64,000 nt of DNA from Lacrimispora sphenoides JCM 1415 (GTDB lineage Bacteria > Bacillota > Clostridia > Lachnospirales > Lachnospiraceae): positions 1,116,001 to 1,180,000 of the forward strand of contig NZ_LT630003.1 in assembly GCF_900105615.1 (NCBI RefSeq). Direction: 5' to 3'. This document shows, piece after piece, positions 33,158 to 40,590 of this stretch; the stretch's first letter is position 1, and the number at the start of each line of letters is the position of its first letter. A program made the position numbers and the translations under genes. The notes beneath the pieces are model-generated. The model was not told where the DNA came from. It ran no database searches and saw only the letters and a program-made list of their open reading frames with translations.

Positions 33158-33186
33158 TTGACAAACTGCCATAAATTTATTACACT
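33158..33186 (+). promoter_or_regulatory. Promoter of the PTS operon
   Basis: TTGACA (33158-33163), 17 bp, TACACT (33181-33186). The last base of the -10 box is the first base of GntR operator site 2. Confidence 0.78.
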
Positions 33187-33208
33187 AACATCATAACGTT
33201 ATAATCTT
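33186..33208. promoter_or_regulatory. GntR operator, site 2
   Basis: A 23-bp element containing the perfect palindrome ATAACGTTAT (33193-33202). It differs from site 1 at 32228-32250 at three positions only. It covers the transcription start of the PTS operon, so GntR binding would block initiation. Confidence 0.65.
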
Positions 33209-33240
33209 AATATGTTAAAGAGAGTCAGGAGGACGGTCGC

Positions 33241-33981
33241 ATGCTTATCTATGATATTCATTCTCATCTGGGCAAGACGAGCTCAGGAGATGAAAACTCT
33301 CCGGAAAAACTGGTGAATGATCTGAAGGCTTACGGTATTCAGAAAGTGGGGATCAGCAGCTTATCGGGTATCTCCACGAGAGAGCAGAATGATCTGGTTT
33401 ACAGAGCTATGAAATCATTTCCGGATATTATTAAGGGCTATGCCTTTATCAATCCCAAGGCGCCGGATGCCATTGACGAGGTTAACCGCTGCCTGGGAGA
33501 TTATAAGATGGACGGGATTAAGTTCCATTCATGGAAACACGGATACTATCCGGATAATACGCCGGCTTTAAATGACATTCTGGCTGAGGTTGAGAAATAC
33601 GGGGTCCACGTTCAGACACATGTGGGTACGGCGCCATTTTCTACCCCATATACATGGGCTGAATATGCCAGAAGGTTTCCTGGGATCGATTTTTTGTTCA
33701 CCCATATCGGATATTATGAATTCGGACTTTCTACCATCGAGGCCGTCAAGGATTTGAAGAATGTGTGGGTGGAGACTTCCGGGCAGATGGATGTGGAGGT
33801 TCTGCTTCGGGCAATTGAAGTGCTGGGTCCGCAGAGAGTGTGTTTCGGAACAGACTGGCCCTACAAACCAGTAAATATTGAGGTGGAGAAGTTCTATGAG
33901 TTAAATATTCCGGAGGAAAAGCTGGAATACATCTTCCATAAGAACGCGGAACATTTGTGGAGATTGGAGACGAGAGCATGA
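33241..33981 (+). CDS. Amidohydrolase 2 family (TIM-barrel) metal-dependent hydrolase
   Basis: A 246-residue protein of the amidohydrolase_2 group. The metal-site features are present: DIHSHLG near the N terminus, a mid-protein GIKFHSWKHGYY, THVGTAP, FTHIGYYEF and the C-terminal FGTDWPYKP with the catalytic Asp. It is the first gene of a PTS operon and overlaps the EIIA gene by four bases (ATGA). The family includes lactonases, decarboxylases and deacylases; hydrolysis of a lactone or an acyl group on the imported phosphosugar is possible but not shown. A related copy lies at 36506. Confidence 0.85.
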   Translation: MLIYDIHSHLGKTSSGDENSPEKLVNDLKAYGIQKVGISSLSGISTREQNDLVYRAMKSFPDIIKGYAFINPKAPDAIDEVNRCLGDYKMDGIKFHSWKHGYYPDNTPALNDILAEVEKYGVHVQTHVGTAPFSTPYTWAEYARRFPGIDFLFTHIGYYEFGLSTIEAVKDLKNVWVETSGQMDVEVLLRAIEVLGPQRVCFGTDWPYKPVNIEVEKFYELNIPEEKLEYIFHKNAEHLWRLETRA

Positions 33982-34373
33982 TAAATATTCTGATGACCTC
34001 ACACGGAGGCATGGCCCAGGGAATGATGCAGTCGGTAAAGATGCTGATGGGAGAACAGGATAACCTGGACTTTGTCACCTTTGACGAGGAGATGGGGGCA
34101 GATGAGCTGGACGAGCTGATTGGGGAAAAGATTACTGATACTTCGCTGGACAACCAGTACCTGATTCTGTGCGATATCAAAGGCGGAACACCCTTCAATG
34201 TGGTTTCCAGATATTCATTTAAGAATGACAATGTAGCTGTTATATATGGAATGAATCTTCCGATATTGGTTGAGGCGATTATTAGGAGTCAGAGTAGTGA
34301 GGTAAGTTTGCAGGAGTTGACATCCTATCTTGAGCAGCAGAGTGGTTCGACTATCGGTTTGAGTAAATTATAG
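33978..34373 (+). CDS. PTS EIIA component, mannose family
   Basis: A 131-residue EIIA of the mannose/fructose/sorbose PTS family. The phosphorylated His is His9 in ILMTSHGGMAQGM, and CDIKGGTPFNVVSR is a conserved family block. The ATG at 33978 overlaps the stop codon of the preceding gene, so translation is coupled. It takes phosphate from HPr and hands it to the EIIB encoded next. Confidence 0.93.
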   Translation: MINILMTSHGGMAQGMMQSVKMLMGEQDNLDFVTFDEEMGADELDELIGEKITDTSLDNQYLILCDIKGGTPFNVVSRYSFKNDNVAVIYGMNLPILVEAIIRSQSSEVSLQELTSYLEQQSGSTIGLSKL

Positions 34374-34387
34374 TAGGAGGAAGACAA

Positions 34388-34876
34388 ATGGACGTAAGTG
34401 TATTTCGTATTGACGACAGATTGATTCATGGGCAGATTATCACGGCGTGGATTGCTTACGCTGATGCAAAGACGATTGTTGTGGCAGATGACAAGGCAGC
34501 GAAGGATGAGTTTCAGCAGAGCCTGCTTAAGATGGCGACGCCTGATTCCGTCACCCTGAAGATATTGAGCCTTGATGATACGGCTGAATATCTCCGGTCC
34601 GGAGAGGACAAGGGAAAGGTTCTGCTGTTGGTGCGCGGACCAGAGCAGGCTCTTAAACTGGTTGAGTCGGGAGTTGTGAAAGAGAGTATTAATGTAGGTA
34701 ATCTGAATATGAAGAAGGGCAAGACAAAGGTGCTGGGTAACCTTTGGGTGTTCCCGGAGGATGTGGAGATGATTAAGAAGATCTATGACCGCAAAGTGAC
34801 CCTGGAAGTGCGTGCAATTCCCAGCGACCGCAGCCAGGATGTCTTGGAGCTTTTGAAGAAAAACAAACTGGCTTAA
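34388..34876 (+). CDS. PTS EIIB component, mannose family
   Basis: A 162-residue EIIB domain of the mannose family: RIDDRLIHGQIITAW carries the phosphorylated His14. It phosphorylates the sugar as it is taken up through EIIC/EIID. AGGAGGAAG precedes the ATG. Confidence 0.94.
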   Translation: MDVSVFRIDDRLIHGQIITAWIAYADAKTIVVADDKAAKDEFQQSLLKMATPDSVTLKILSLDDTAEYLRSGEDKGKVLLLVRGPEQALKLVESGVVKESINVGNLNMKKGKTKVLGNLWVFPEDVEMIKKIYDRKVTLEVRAIPSDRSQDVLELLKKNKLA

Positions 34877-34891
34877 TAAGGGGGAAAAAAC

Positions 34892-35638
34892 ATGAGCTTA
34901 ATTACGCAGGCATTTTTAGTGGCATTATTTGTGACGATTGCATTTATTGATTCCCATACAACGCAGACACATATTTTTCGTCCGATCGTAGTCGGCCCGG
35001 TGGTTGGACTTATCATGGGGGATGTGAAGACGGGATTTGATGTGGGGGTTACGGTGGAGCTGATGTTCCTGGCGGTTATCTTTGTGGGAACTGCGGTACC
35101 CCCCAACCCAACCATCAGTACGGCTATTGCCACCGGAATAGCGATCCTGGGCGGCGGCGGAACCGATCTGGCTGTGGCCACCGCCCTTCCTGTTTCTTTT
35201 ATCGGGCAGATGGCGGAGACCTTTCAGAATTCAGTGATCAACGTTTTCTTTATGCACCGGGTTGAGAAAGCGGCAGAGAGGCTGGATCCAAGAGGGATTG
35301 TCGCGAATAATCTGGTCTTTCCCATGGCGGTTAACGCGATTCTCTACGGAGTCCCCACCTTTCTGGCCATCTACTTCGGAGCTGGCTATGTGCAGGGAAT
35401 TATCAATGCAATTCCTGAGAAGGTGATCACGGGCCTCTCCGTGGGAGGGAGCATGATCGGAGCGGTTGGATTTGCGCTGCTGCTCAATTCCATCAAGGTG
35501 AAGAAATTATGGCCATTCTTTCTTTTGGGATTTTTTGTAGCCTCCTACCTGGGTATCAATATGATCGGGGTGGCGCTGCTGGCCGTAATCTGTGTGGCGA
35601 TGTACTATTATTTTAAGATTGCAGATGAAAAAGCATGA
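34892..35638 (+). CDS. PTS EIIC component, mannose family
   Basis: A 248-residue membrane protein of the EII-Sor/EIIC type, with several hydrophobic helices and the conserved HIFRPIVVGPVVGLIMGDV near the N terminus. It forms the membrane channel with EIID. GGGGGA precedes the ATG and the spacing to the neighbours is 15-17 bases. Confidence 0.93.
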   Translation: MSLITQAFLVALFVTIAFIDSHTTQTHIFRPIVVGPVVGLIMGDVKTGFDVGVTVELMFLAVIFVGTAVPPNPTISTAIATGIAILGGGGTDLAVATALPVSFIGQMAETFQNSVINVFFMHRVEKAAERLDPRGIVANNLVFPMAVNAILYGVPTFLAIYFGAGYVQGIINAIPEKVITGLSVGGSMIGAVGFALLLNSIKVKKLWPFFLLGFFVASYLGINMIGVALLAVICVAMYYYFKIADEKA

Positions 35639-35654
35639 AAGGGAGGAAAATGAT

Positions 35655-36482
35655 ATGAATGCAGAGCACAATAATACAAAGCTGACAAACCGTGATTTAT
35701 GGAAGGTATTTTTACATCAGCTTACTATTAGAGGAGCCAACAACTATGAACGTCAGCAGAACGCAGGCTTTACAGAAGCCATGATGCCTGTGATTGAAAA
35801 GTACCATGATGATCCCGATGAGAAGAAAGAGGCATATGCGCGGCATATGGAATACTTTCTCACCAACGATATTACATCGGCAATACCCGTGGGTGTTGCC
35901 GCCGCGATGGAGGAGCGGTACGCAACGGAGGGGGACATTGATGCCGATTCCATCAATGCTGTGAAGACGGCGCTGATGGGACCCCTGGCGGGATTGGGCG
36001 ATTCTCTGTTAAATGGTACTGCAAGACCTATACTTGCCGGTATCGCCATATCCCTGATCACAGCGGGCCTTGGATGGGCGGGTCCTATATTCTTTATTAT
36101 CGGCATGTCCATTGTCTCGCTGGGTGTGCGCTATCTGGGAGTATTCCAGGGCTATAAGCAGGGTGTAAAATTCGTGGAGAAGATTCAGTCCAGCGGGCTT
36201 ATCAACAGGATCTCCGAGCTGGCGGCGATTGCGGCCTATGTGATTGTCGGGGGCTTTATACCGGCCCTGGTAGTCATTTCGATTCCCATTGTATATCAGA
36301 GCGGAGATACTGTTTTGAGCATTCAGGAAACCCTGGACGGGCTGATGCCGGGCATTCTGGGGATGCTTTATACCGGACTGATGTATTTTCTGATATCAAA
36401 GAAGAAAATATCTGCAATCAGACTGATTCTCATCACGATGATAGTGGGAATCGTCGGTGCTTACTGCGGAATTCTGGGATAA
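35655..36482 (+). CDS. PTS EIID component, mannose family
   Basis: A 275-residue EIID protein: QLTIRGANNYERQQNAGF, MEYFLTNDITSAIPVGVAAA and MGPLAGLGDSLLNGT are family hallmarks, followed by membrane helices. GGGAGG lies eight bases before the ATG at 35655; the upstream in-frame codons overlap EIIC and are rejected. With EIIA, EIIB and EIIC this completes a four-gene mannose-family system; the substrate is unknown. Confidence 0.94.
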   Translation: MNAEHNNTKLTNRDLWKVFLHQLTIRGANNYERQQNAGFTEAMMPVIEKYHDDPDEKKEAYARHMEYFLTNDITSAIPVGVAAAMEERYATEGDIDADSINAVKTALMGPLAGLGDSLLNGTARPILAGIAISLITAGLGWAGPIFFIIGMSIVSLGVRYLGVFQGYKQGVKFVEKIQSSGLINRISELAAIAAYVIVGGFIPALVVISIPIVYQSGDTVLSIQETLDGLMPGILGMLYTGLMYFLISKKKISAIRLILITMIVGIVGAYCGILG

Positions 36483-36505
36483 CGATAAACAGGAGGTGTC
36501 TTTTC

Positions 36506-37234
36506 ATGATAGTGGATATCCATTCTCATATAAAACGGAATCTGTCCTGTCAGGAGGAAGAGGAAAAAAAACTTCTCCTTGATATGGAAAAAAACAAGGT
36601 GGACGTCCGGGTAGTATCGGCGATGGACGGCTGGACTGTGGAGGAGGGCAGCAGATATATTTCCGGCTTTGTATCCGCCCATCCCGGACGTCTGGTTGGG
36701 TGTGCGGTGATCAATCCCAAGGAGGAGGACTGCAATAAAAAAGCGGCAGAAGTTCTGACGCTTCCGGGGATGGCGATGCTGGAATTTCAGTCGGTGGAGC
36801 ATGGCTACTATCCTGATACGTGTGACGGTATAGAAAGGGTGCTTCAGGTTGCGGAGAAAAAAGGGGTCCCGGTGAAGGTATTTACAGGTATTGGCGCCCG
36901 ATCCATGCCTCAGCAATGGCTGGGGCACGTAAAGAGACATCCGGATATTACCTTTATTTTCCTCCATATGGGCTGCTTTGACTACGGCTACGGCTGCGTG
37001 GATCTGGCGGCACATTATTCTAATATTTTACTGGAAACCTCCAATCAGTATGAGGTTCAGATTTTAAAAAAGGCCGTCGGATCACTGCCCGCAAAAAAGC
37101 TGGTATTCGGCTCCTCCTATCCGGAACGCCTGACCAGGTGCTCCCTGGATGTATTCGATATGTTCCATCTGGATGACGAGTACAGGAGGCTTCTGTTTGG
37201 CAGGAATGCGGCCGGACTGCTGGGCTATGTCTAA
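36506..37234 (+). CDS. Amidohydrolase 2 family protein, probable active-site variant
   Basis: A 242-residue paralogue of the product of 33241. It keeps DIHSHIK at the N terminus, HGYYPDT and the FLHMGCFDYG strand. Two key blocks differ: THVGTAP of the paralogue becomes VFTGIGARS, losing the His, and FGTDWPYKP becomes FGSSYPERL, losing the catalytic Asp. It may therefore be a non-hydrolytic partner or have a different reaction. AGGAGGTG lies upstream of the ATG, and the gene is tightly placed between EIID and the eIF2B-like gene. Confidence 0.78.
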   Translation: MIVDIHSHIKRNLSCQEEEEKKLLLDMEKNKVDVRVVSAMDGWTVEEGSRYISGFVSAHPGRLVGCAVINPKEEDCNKKAAEVLTLPGMAMLEFQSVEHGYYPDTCDGIERVLQVAEKKGVPVKVFTGIGARSMPQQWLGHVKRHPDITFIFLHMGCFDYGYGCVDLAAHYSNILLETSNQYEVQILKKAVGSLPAKKLVFGSSYPERLTRCSLDVFDMFHLDDEYRRLLFGRNAAGLLGYV

Positions 37235-37297
37235 AAGAGGTTTCTCCAGGATGTGTGTCCGGAAAAATTCAAGATGGGAAGAGGGGAGATCTATCGA

Positions 37298-38284
37298 ATG
37301 AATTTGATGACGAATGAAGTTAGGGAGATACTCCCTGATAATATGAGAGAAGCGTTTGATTCGATTGTGGAGCAGAAGGTTCTCGGGGCCAGCAATCACA
37401 TCGCGATGGTTGGCGATATGATAGAGGCCATAGCGTTGCGGGGAAAGGAAGAGAAACGGCCTGTAAGCCAGGTGATCCATGAGATATTGACGGTGGCGGA
37501 ATTCTTCATCGCCACGAGAGGAGAGGCCAGTCAGGCGGTGAGCAATGCCATCCTTTTGATGATACACAATGTGCGAGAATATGCGGGGATGGATGTAGAG
37601 TCGGCCGCTGAACACATGATTGAGGATAAGAACAGTTATGCGGCCACAGCGGCCGATGCGGTCAGGCAGTGTGTCGCCTATGGTGTCAAACTGGCAGAGC
37701 CGATGCAGAAAATATTTGTCTATGATTATTCCAGCACGGTTGAGAAATTCCTTTGCGGCTTGAAGGAAAATGGAAAACAATACGAAATCTATATAGCGGA
37801 GAGCAGAGTGATCGACGGTGGAAGGCCCTTTGTGAGAGCTTGCCAGGAAGCGGGGCATAGGATTAAATTCATACCGGAAGCCGCTATGATGTATTATCTG
37901 CGGGATTGTGACGGTGTATTTATGGGGGCGGAGACATTTTATCCTGATGGGACAGGATTTAATACTACAGGCTCCGATATTGTGGGACTTATATGCGGCT
38001 ATTATAAGATTCCTCTCTATTTTCTGACACCTTTTATCAAGCTTGATATCAGACCTGTGACCGGCGGGAGAAAGTGCTTGGTATACAATGACCTGAAAGA
38101 TAAGCTCACGGCTGGATGGGACGATGATATTGATAAGGAAGGCATTGATTTTGTGACACCGGAGCTAGTAGGCGTGGAACCCGGGGCGATTCGCGCGTTT
38201 ATTACGGAGATTGGTGTTATTCCCTCGGAGCAAATGTATGGGATCAGCATGGAATACAGCAAAAATTTAAGGGGAGAACTATAA
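37298..38284 (+). CDS. eIF2B/MtnA-like sugar-phosphate isomerase family protein
   Basis: A 328-residue protein resembling the eIF2B alpha/beta/delta superfamily, which in bacteria and archaea includes methylthioribose-1-phosphate isomerase (MtnA) and ribose-1,5-bisphosphate isomerase. An N-terminal helical part is followed by a Rossmann-like part with YIAESRVIDGGRPF, GVFMGAETFYPDGTGFNTTG and KIPLYFLTPFIKLD. Where MtnA has GAD this protein has GAE, as in regulatory eIF2B proteins, so its chemistry may differ. The ATG at 37298 has GGGGAG nine bases upstream. It lies in the PTS operon, so isomerization of a sugar phosphate is a reasonable but unproven role. Confidence 0.72.
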   Translation: MNLMTNEVREILPDNMREAFDSIVEQKVLGASNHIAMVGDMIEAIALRGKEEKRPVSQVIHEILTVAEFFIATRGEASQAVSNAILLMIHNVREYAGMDVESAAEHMIEDKNSYAATAADAVRQCVAYGVKLAEPMQKIFVYDYSSTVEKFLCGLKENGKQYEIYIAESRVIDGGRPFVRACQEAGHRIKFIPEAAMMYYLRDCDGVFMGAETFYPDGTGFNTTGSDIVGLICGYYKIPLYFLTPFIKLDIRPVTGGRKCLVYNDLKDKLTAGWDDDIDKEGIDFVTPELVGVEPGAIRAFITEIGVIPSEQMYGISMEYSKNLRGEL

Positions 38285-38309
38285 TAAGTCAAGAAGGGAT
38301 GAGGATCAG

Positions 38310-39101
38310 ATGAATTGTTTTGGCCGTACGGAGAAGATCATATTGTCCATGATACAGCCGGAGCCGCTTCCGGGCAGTTACCGCCACAGGGATATGGCAA
38401 TTGGGGAGATTGTGGACAGGGCTCTCAGAGAAACGGAGATGGTTGCCAGGAATCATTTTGACGGTATTATCGTGCAGAATATGAATGATATGCCTGTCAG
38501 ACAGGAATCAAATCCTGAGGCAATTGCGTATATGACAAGAATCTCATATGAAATCCGGAAGCGCTTTCCGGAGCTGATCATGGGAATTTTGATGAACTGG
38601 GATGGGGTGGCAGGACTTTCGGTGGCCGACGCAGTGGGAGCTGACTTTGTGCGGGTGGAGCATTTGTATACAGGAGCAAGCATAACCAGCGCAGGAATTC
38701 TTAAGGCACAATGTGTGGATATTGCAGCGCTGAGAAAACGCACCGGATCTACGGTGCCGGTGTATGCGGATGTCTACGAGGTTCACGGAATACCTCTTGG
38801 CAGGAAACCCATTGGGGACGCTGCCTGGGAGTGTGTAAATGAAGCATTTGCGGACGGCCTGTTCATGGCCGGAAAGGATTCCGCGGAGAGCATCGAGATG
38901 ATAAAAGAAGCAAGACCCCGCGTGAAAGACACACCGATTTTTCTCGGAGGGGGAGCCACCGGAGAAAATATCCGTGAACTGATGAAATATTTTGACGGTG
39001 TCTCCGTTGCCACCTGGATTAAGAACGGGGATATGAAAAATCCTATTGATCCGGAACGGGCCAGAATTTTTATAAATGAGGCGAGAGAAGGGGGATCGTG
39101 A
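38310..39101 (+). CDS. BtpA/SgcQ family TIM-barrel protein
   Basis: A 263-residue protein resembling the BtpA family (photosystem I biogenesis protein in cyanobacteria, SgcQ in enteric sgc PTS operons). Visible features are MIQPEPLPGSYRHRDM, GIIVQNMNDMP, MGILMNWDG, GADFVRVEHLYTG, PVYADVYEVHG and the phosphate-binding-like FLGGGATGENI. The barrel with a C-terminal phosphate site suggests an aldolase, epimerase or phosphohydrolase acting on a sugar phosphate. It is the last gene of the PTS operon and ends before a strong terminator. The exact reaction of the family is not established. Confidence 0.8.
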   Translation: MNCFGRTEKIILSMIQPEPLPGSYRHRDMAIGEIVDRALRETEMVARNHFDGIIVQNMNDMPVRQESNPEAIAYMTRISYEIRKRFPELIMGILMNWDGVAGLSVADAVGADFVRVEHLYTGASITSAGILKAQCVDIAALRKRTGSTVPVYADVYEVHGIPLGRKPIGDAAWECVNEAFADGLFMAGKDSAESIEMIKEARPRVKDTPIFLGGGATGENIRELMKYFDGVSVATWIKNGDMKNPIDPERARIFINEAREGGS

Positions 39102-39157
39102 AGCCTAAGGTAATCATAATCTCCCGTACCGCTGCCGGTCATAATATTCAATAATCG

Positions 39158-39203
39158 AATGCGCGGATCAGGACGTATGAAAGTCCTGATCCGCGCATTT
39201 TTT
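39158..39203 (+). terminator. Terminator of the PTS operon
   Basis: A 17-bp perfect stem, AATGCGCGGATCAGGAC (39158-39174) with its complement (39183-39199), has an 8-base loop and six T after it. Confidence 0.92.
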
Positions 39204-39224
39204 ATGGGTCTTGACTCTTTTGGG

Positions 39225-39263
39225 CCCGCATAGCGTGCGAAATATAAACCACTCGCTATGGGG
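39225..39263 (+). repeat. Hairpin upstream of the retron, function unknown
   Basis: CCC-G-CATAGCG (39225-39235) pairs with CGCTATGGGG (39254-39263) with one bulged G and an 18-base loop. There is no T run, so it is not a terminator. It lies between the PTS terminator and the retron promoter in a stretch without a gene. Confidence 0.4.
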
Positions 39264-39344
39264 ATGCGCGTCATTTACTGTAAAAAACAGGCTTAATAGT
39301 CCGTGAAATCTTAAAAAACATATCTCGTAAATATTTAGGAGTTG

Positions 39345-39353
39345 TGTTAGAAT
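39345..39353 (+). promoter_or_regulatory. Retron promoter (extended -10)
   Basis: TG-T-TAGAAT is an extended -10 element with no good -35 box. It predicts a transcript start near 39360, three bases before the a1 arm of the retron RNA. Confidence 0.55.
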
Positions 39354-39362
39354 AAATACCAT

Positions 39363-39553
39363 AACAGCAGAAGCAATAGTTTTTCCGCGTGTAATAAACC
39401 TGCGGCCGGGCAGCGAGTCGCTGCCGGGATTTTCTTGGGATAGGAAAAGGCCGTAATCTGCTGCGAGGTACTACCGCACATTGCATGTGCCTGCGCCTGT
39501 GGCTTGTACATCTTCACATCTTACGGCATCATGTTTGTATTGCTTCTGTTGTT
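39363..39553 (+). ncRNA. Retron non-coding RNA (msr-msd) of about 191 nt
   Basis: AACAGCAGAAGCAATA (39363-39378, a1) pairs with TATTGCTTCTGTTGTT (39538-39553, a2) over 16 positions with one G-U. Between them is an msr region with two hairpins: GGCAGC-gagtc-GCTGCC (39409-39425) and TTTTCTT-gggat-AGGAAAA. Both are enclosed by CGGCC/GGCCG (39403-39407 with 39449-39453). The msd region has a base stem GCCGTAA/TTACGGC (39450-39456 with 39521-39527), GAGGTAC/GTACATC with one mismatch, and a tip hairpin GCACAT-tgc-ATGTGC (39476-39490). The G at 39379, directly after a1, is the candidate branching guanosine. The msr outer stem and msd base stem share bases, so one of them is an alternative. The RT gene starts 50 bases downstream. 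Folding was done by eye. Confidence 0.8.
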
Positions 39554-39603
39554 TACTCAGAGATAAGCAAGAATTTTAGTATATAACTACGATGGAGGAG
39601 CCG

Positions 39604-40590
39604 ATGTATCAGACAGATTTATGGAAATACTGCACGAAGGAGTATTGCAAGGACATGCTATTATCTTTCCGGCTTCTGGGGAATACCAGCTGGCCGGACC
39701 AGAAGGTAATGGCATGTCTTTATGCGTTCAGCAACCATACAGAACGCCATTACCGCACCGTCCGTATTCCAAAGAGAGACGGAAATCAGCGGAGTCTCAT
39801 GGTACCGGATTATATGCTGATGAGAATACAGAGGAATATCCTGCATCATATCCTGGAAGGGTATGAGGTCTCCAGCTGTGCCACCGCCTACCACAAAGGT
39901 GCAGGAGTGGTGTCCAATGCCAGGGTCCATACAGGAAAACATGTGGTGGTGAAGCTGGATATCAAAGACTTTTTCGGCAGTATTTCATTTCCAATGATAT
40001 TAAATCGTGTATTTCCCGTCCGGTATTTTCCTCCTGCCGTAGGAACCATGCTGACTGCCTTATGCTGCTGCAACGATTTTCTGCCTCAGGGGGCTCCCAC
40101 TTCGCCTGCAGTTTCCAACCTGGTTATGAAGCATTTTGATGAATCCATAAATAAATGGTGTGAAAATAAAGGAATTTCCTATACCAGGTACTGTGATGAT
40201 ATGACGTTTTCCGGTGATTTTAATCCGGACCTGGTCATCCGGAAGGTATCCGGCTTTTTAAATTCCATGGGGTTTGAACTGAATGAAACTAAGACCAGGA
40301 TTTTATACCGCAACGGGAGGCAGGCGGTCACAGGAATTGTGGTCAATGAGAAACTGCAGGTTTCCCGGGATTACAGAAGGAAACTGAGGCAGGAGATTTT
40401 TTACTGCCAGAAATACGGGGCAAAGTCCCATCTGGAGAGGAACAAAAGTGCTGCGGGAATTTCGGAGAATCAGTATCTTATTTCTCTTTTGGGAAGAATA
40501 CAGTATATCCTTTTGGTGAATCCTGAAGATCGGTGGTTTCAGGAGGCGGAGAAGAAGCTTTTGGCTGTACTTGGGAGGAAATCAGAATAA
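39604..40590 (+). CDS. Retron reverse transcriptase
   Basis: A 328-residue compact reverse transcriptase. In order: IPKRDGNQRSLMVPD (RT1 region), the retron-specific NAxxH motif (NARVH, residues 105-109), catalytic Asp119 in KLDIKDFFGSI, LPQGAPTSPAVSNLV (160-174), the active-site YCDD (196-199), and the thumb VTG motif (242-244) in AVTGIVVNEKLQVSRDYRRK. NAxxH and VTG together separate retron RTs from group II intron and DGR enzymes. There is no maturase or endonuclease domain and no fused effector. The ATG at 39604 has GGAGG five bases upstream; the ATG at 39592 has none. It would copy the msd part of the adjacent RNA into msDNA primed from the branching G. Its stop codon overlaps the next start (TAATG). 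Confidence 0.93.
   Translation: MYQTDLWKYCTKEYCKDMLLSFRLLGNTSWPDQKVMACLYAFSNHTERHYRTVRIPKRDGNQRSLMVPDYMLMRIQRNILHHILEGYEVSSCATAYHKGAGVVSNARVHTGKHVVVKLDIKDFFGSISFPMILNRVFPVRYFPPAVGTMLTALCCCNDFLPQGAPTSPAVSNLVMKHFDESINKWCENKGISYTRYCDDMTFSGDFNPDLVIRKVSGFLNSMGFELNETKTRILYRNGRQAVTGIVVNEKLQVSRDYRRKLRQEIFYCQKYGAKSHLERNKSAAGISENQYLISLLGRIQYILLVNPEDRWFQEAEKKLLAVLGRKSE

Noticed and set aside
39604..40590. Group II intron or DGR reverse transcriptase
   Set aside because: No maturase or endonuclease domain, no intron ribozyme or repeats around it, and the retron NAxxH and VTG motifs are both present.
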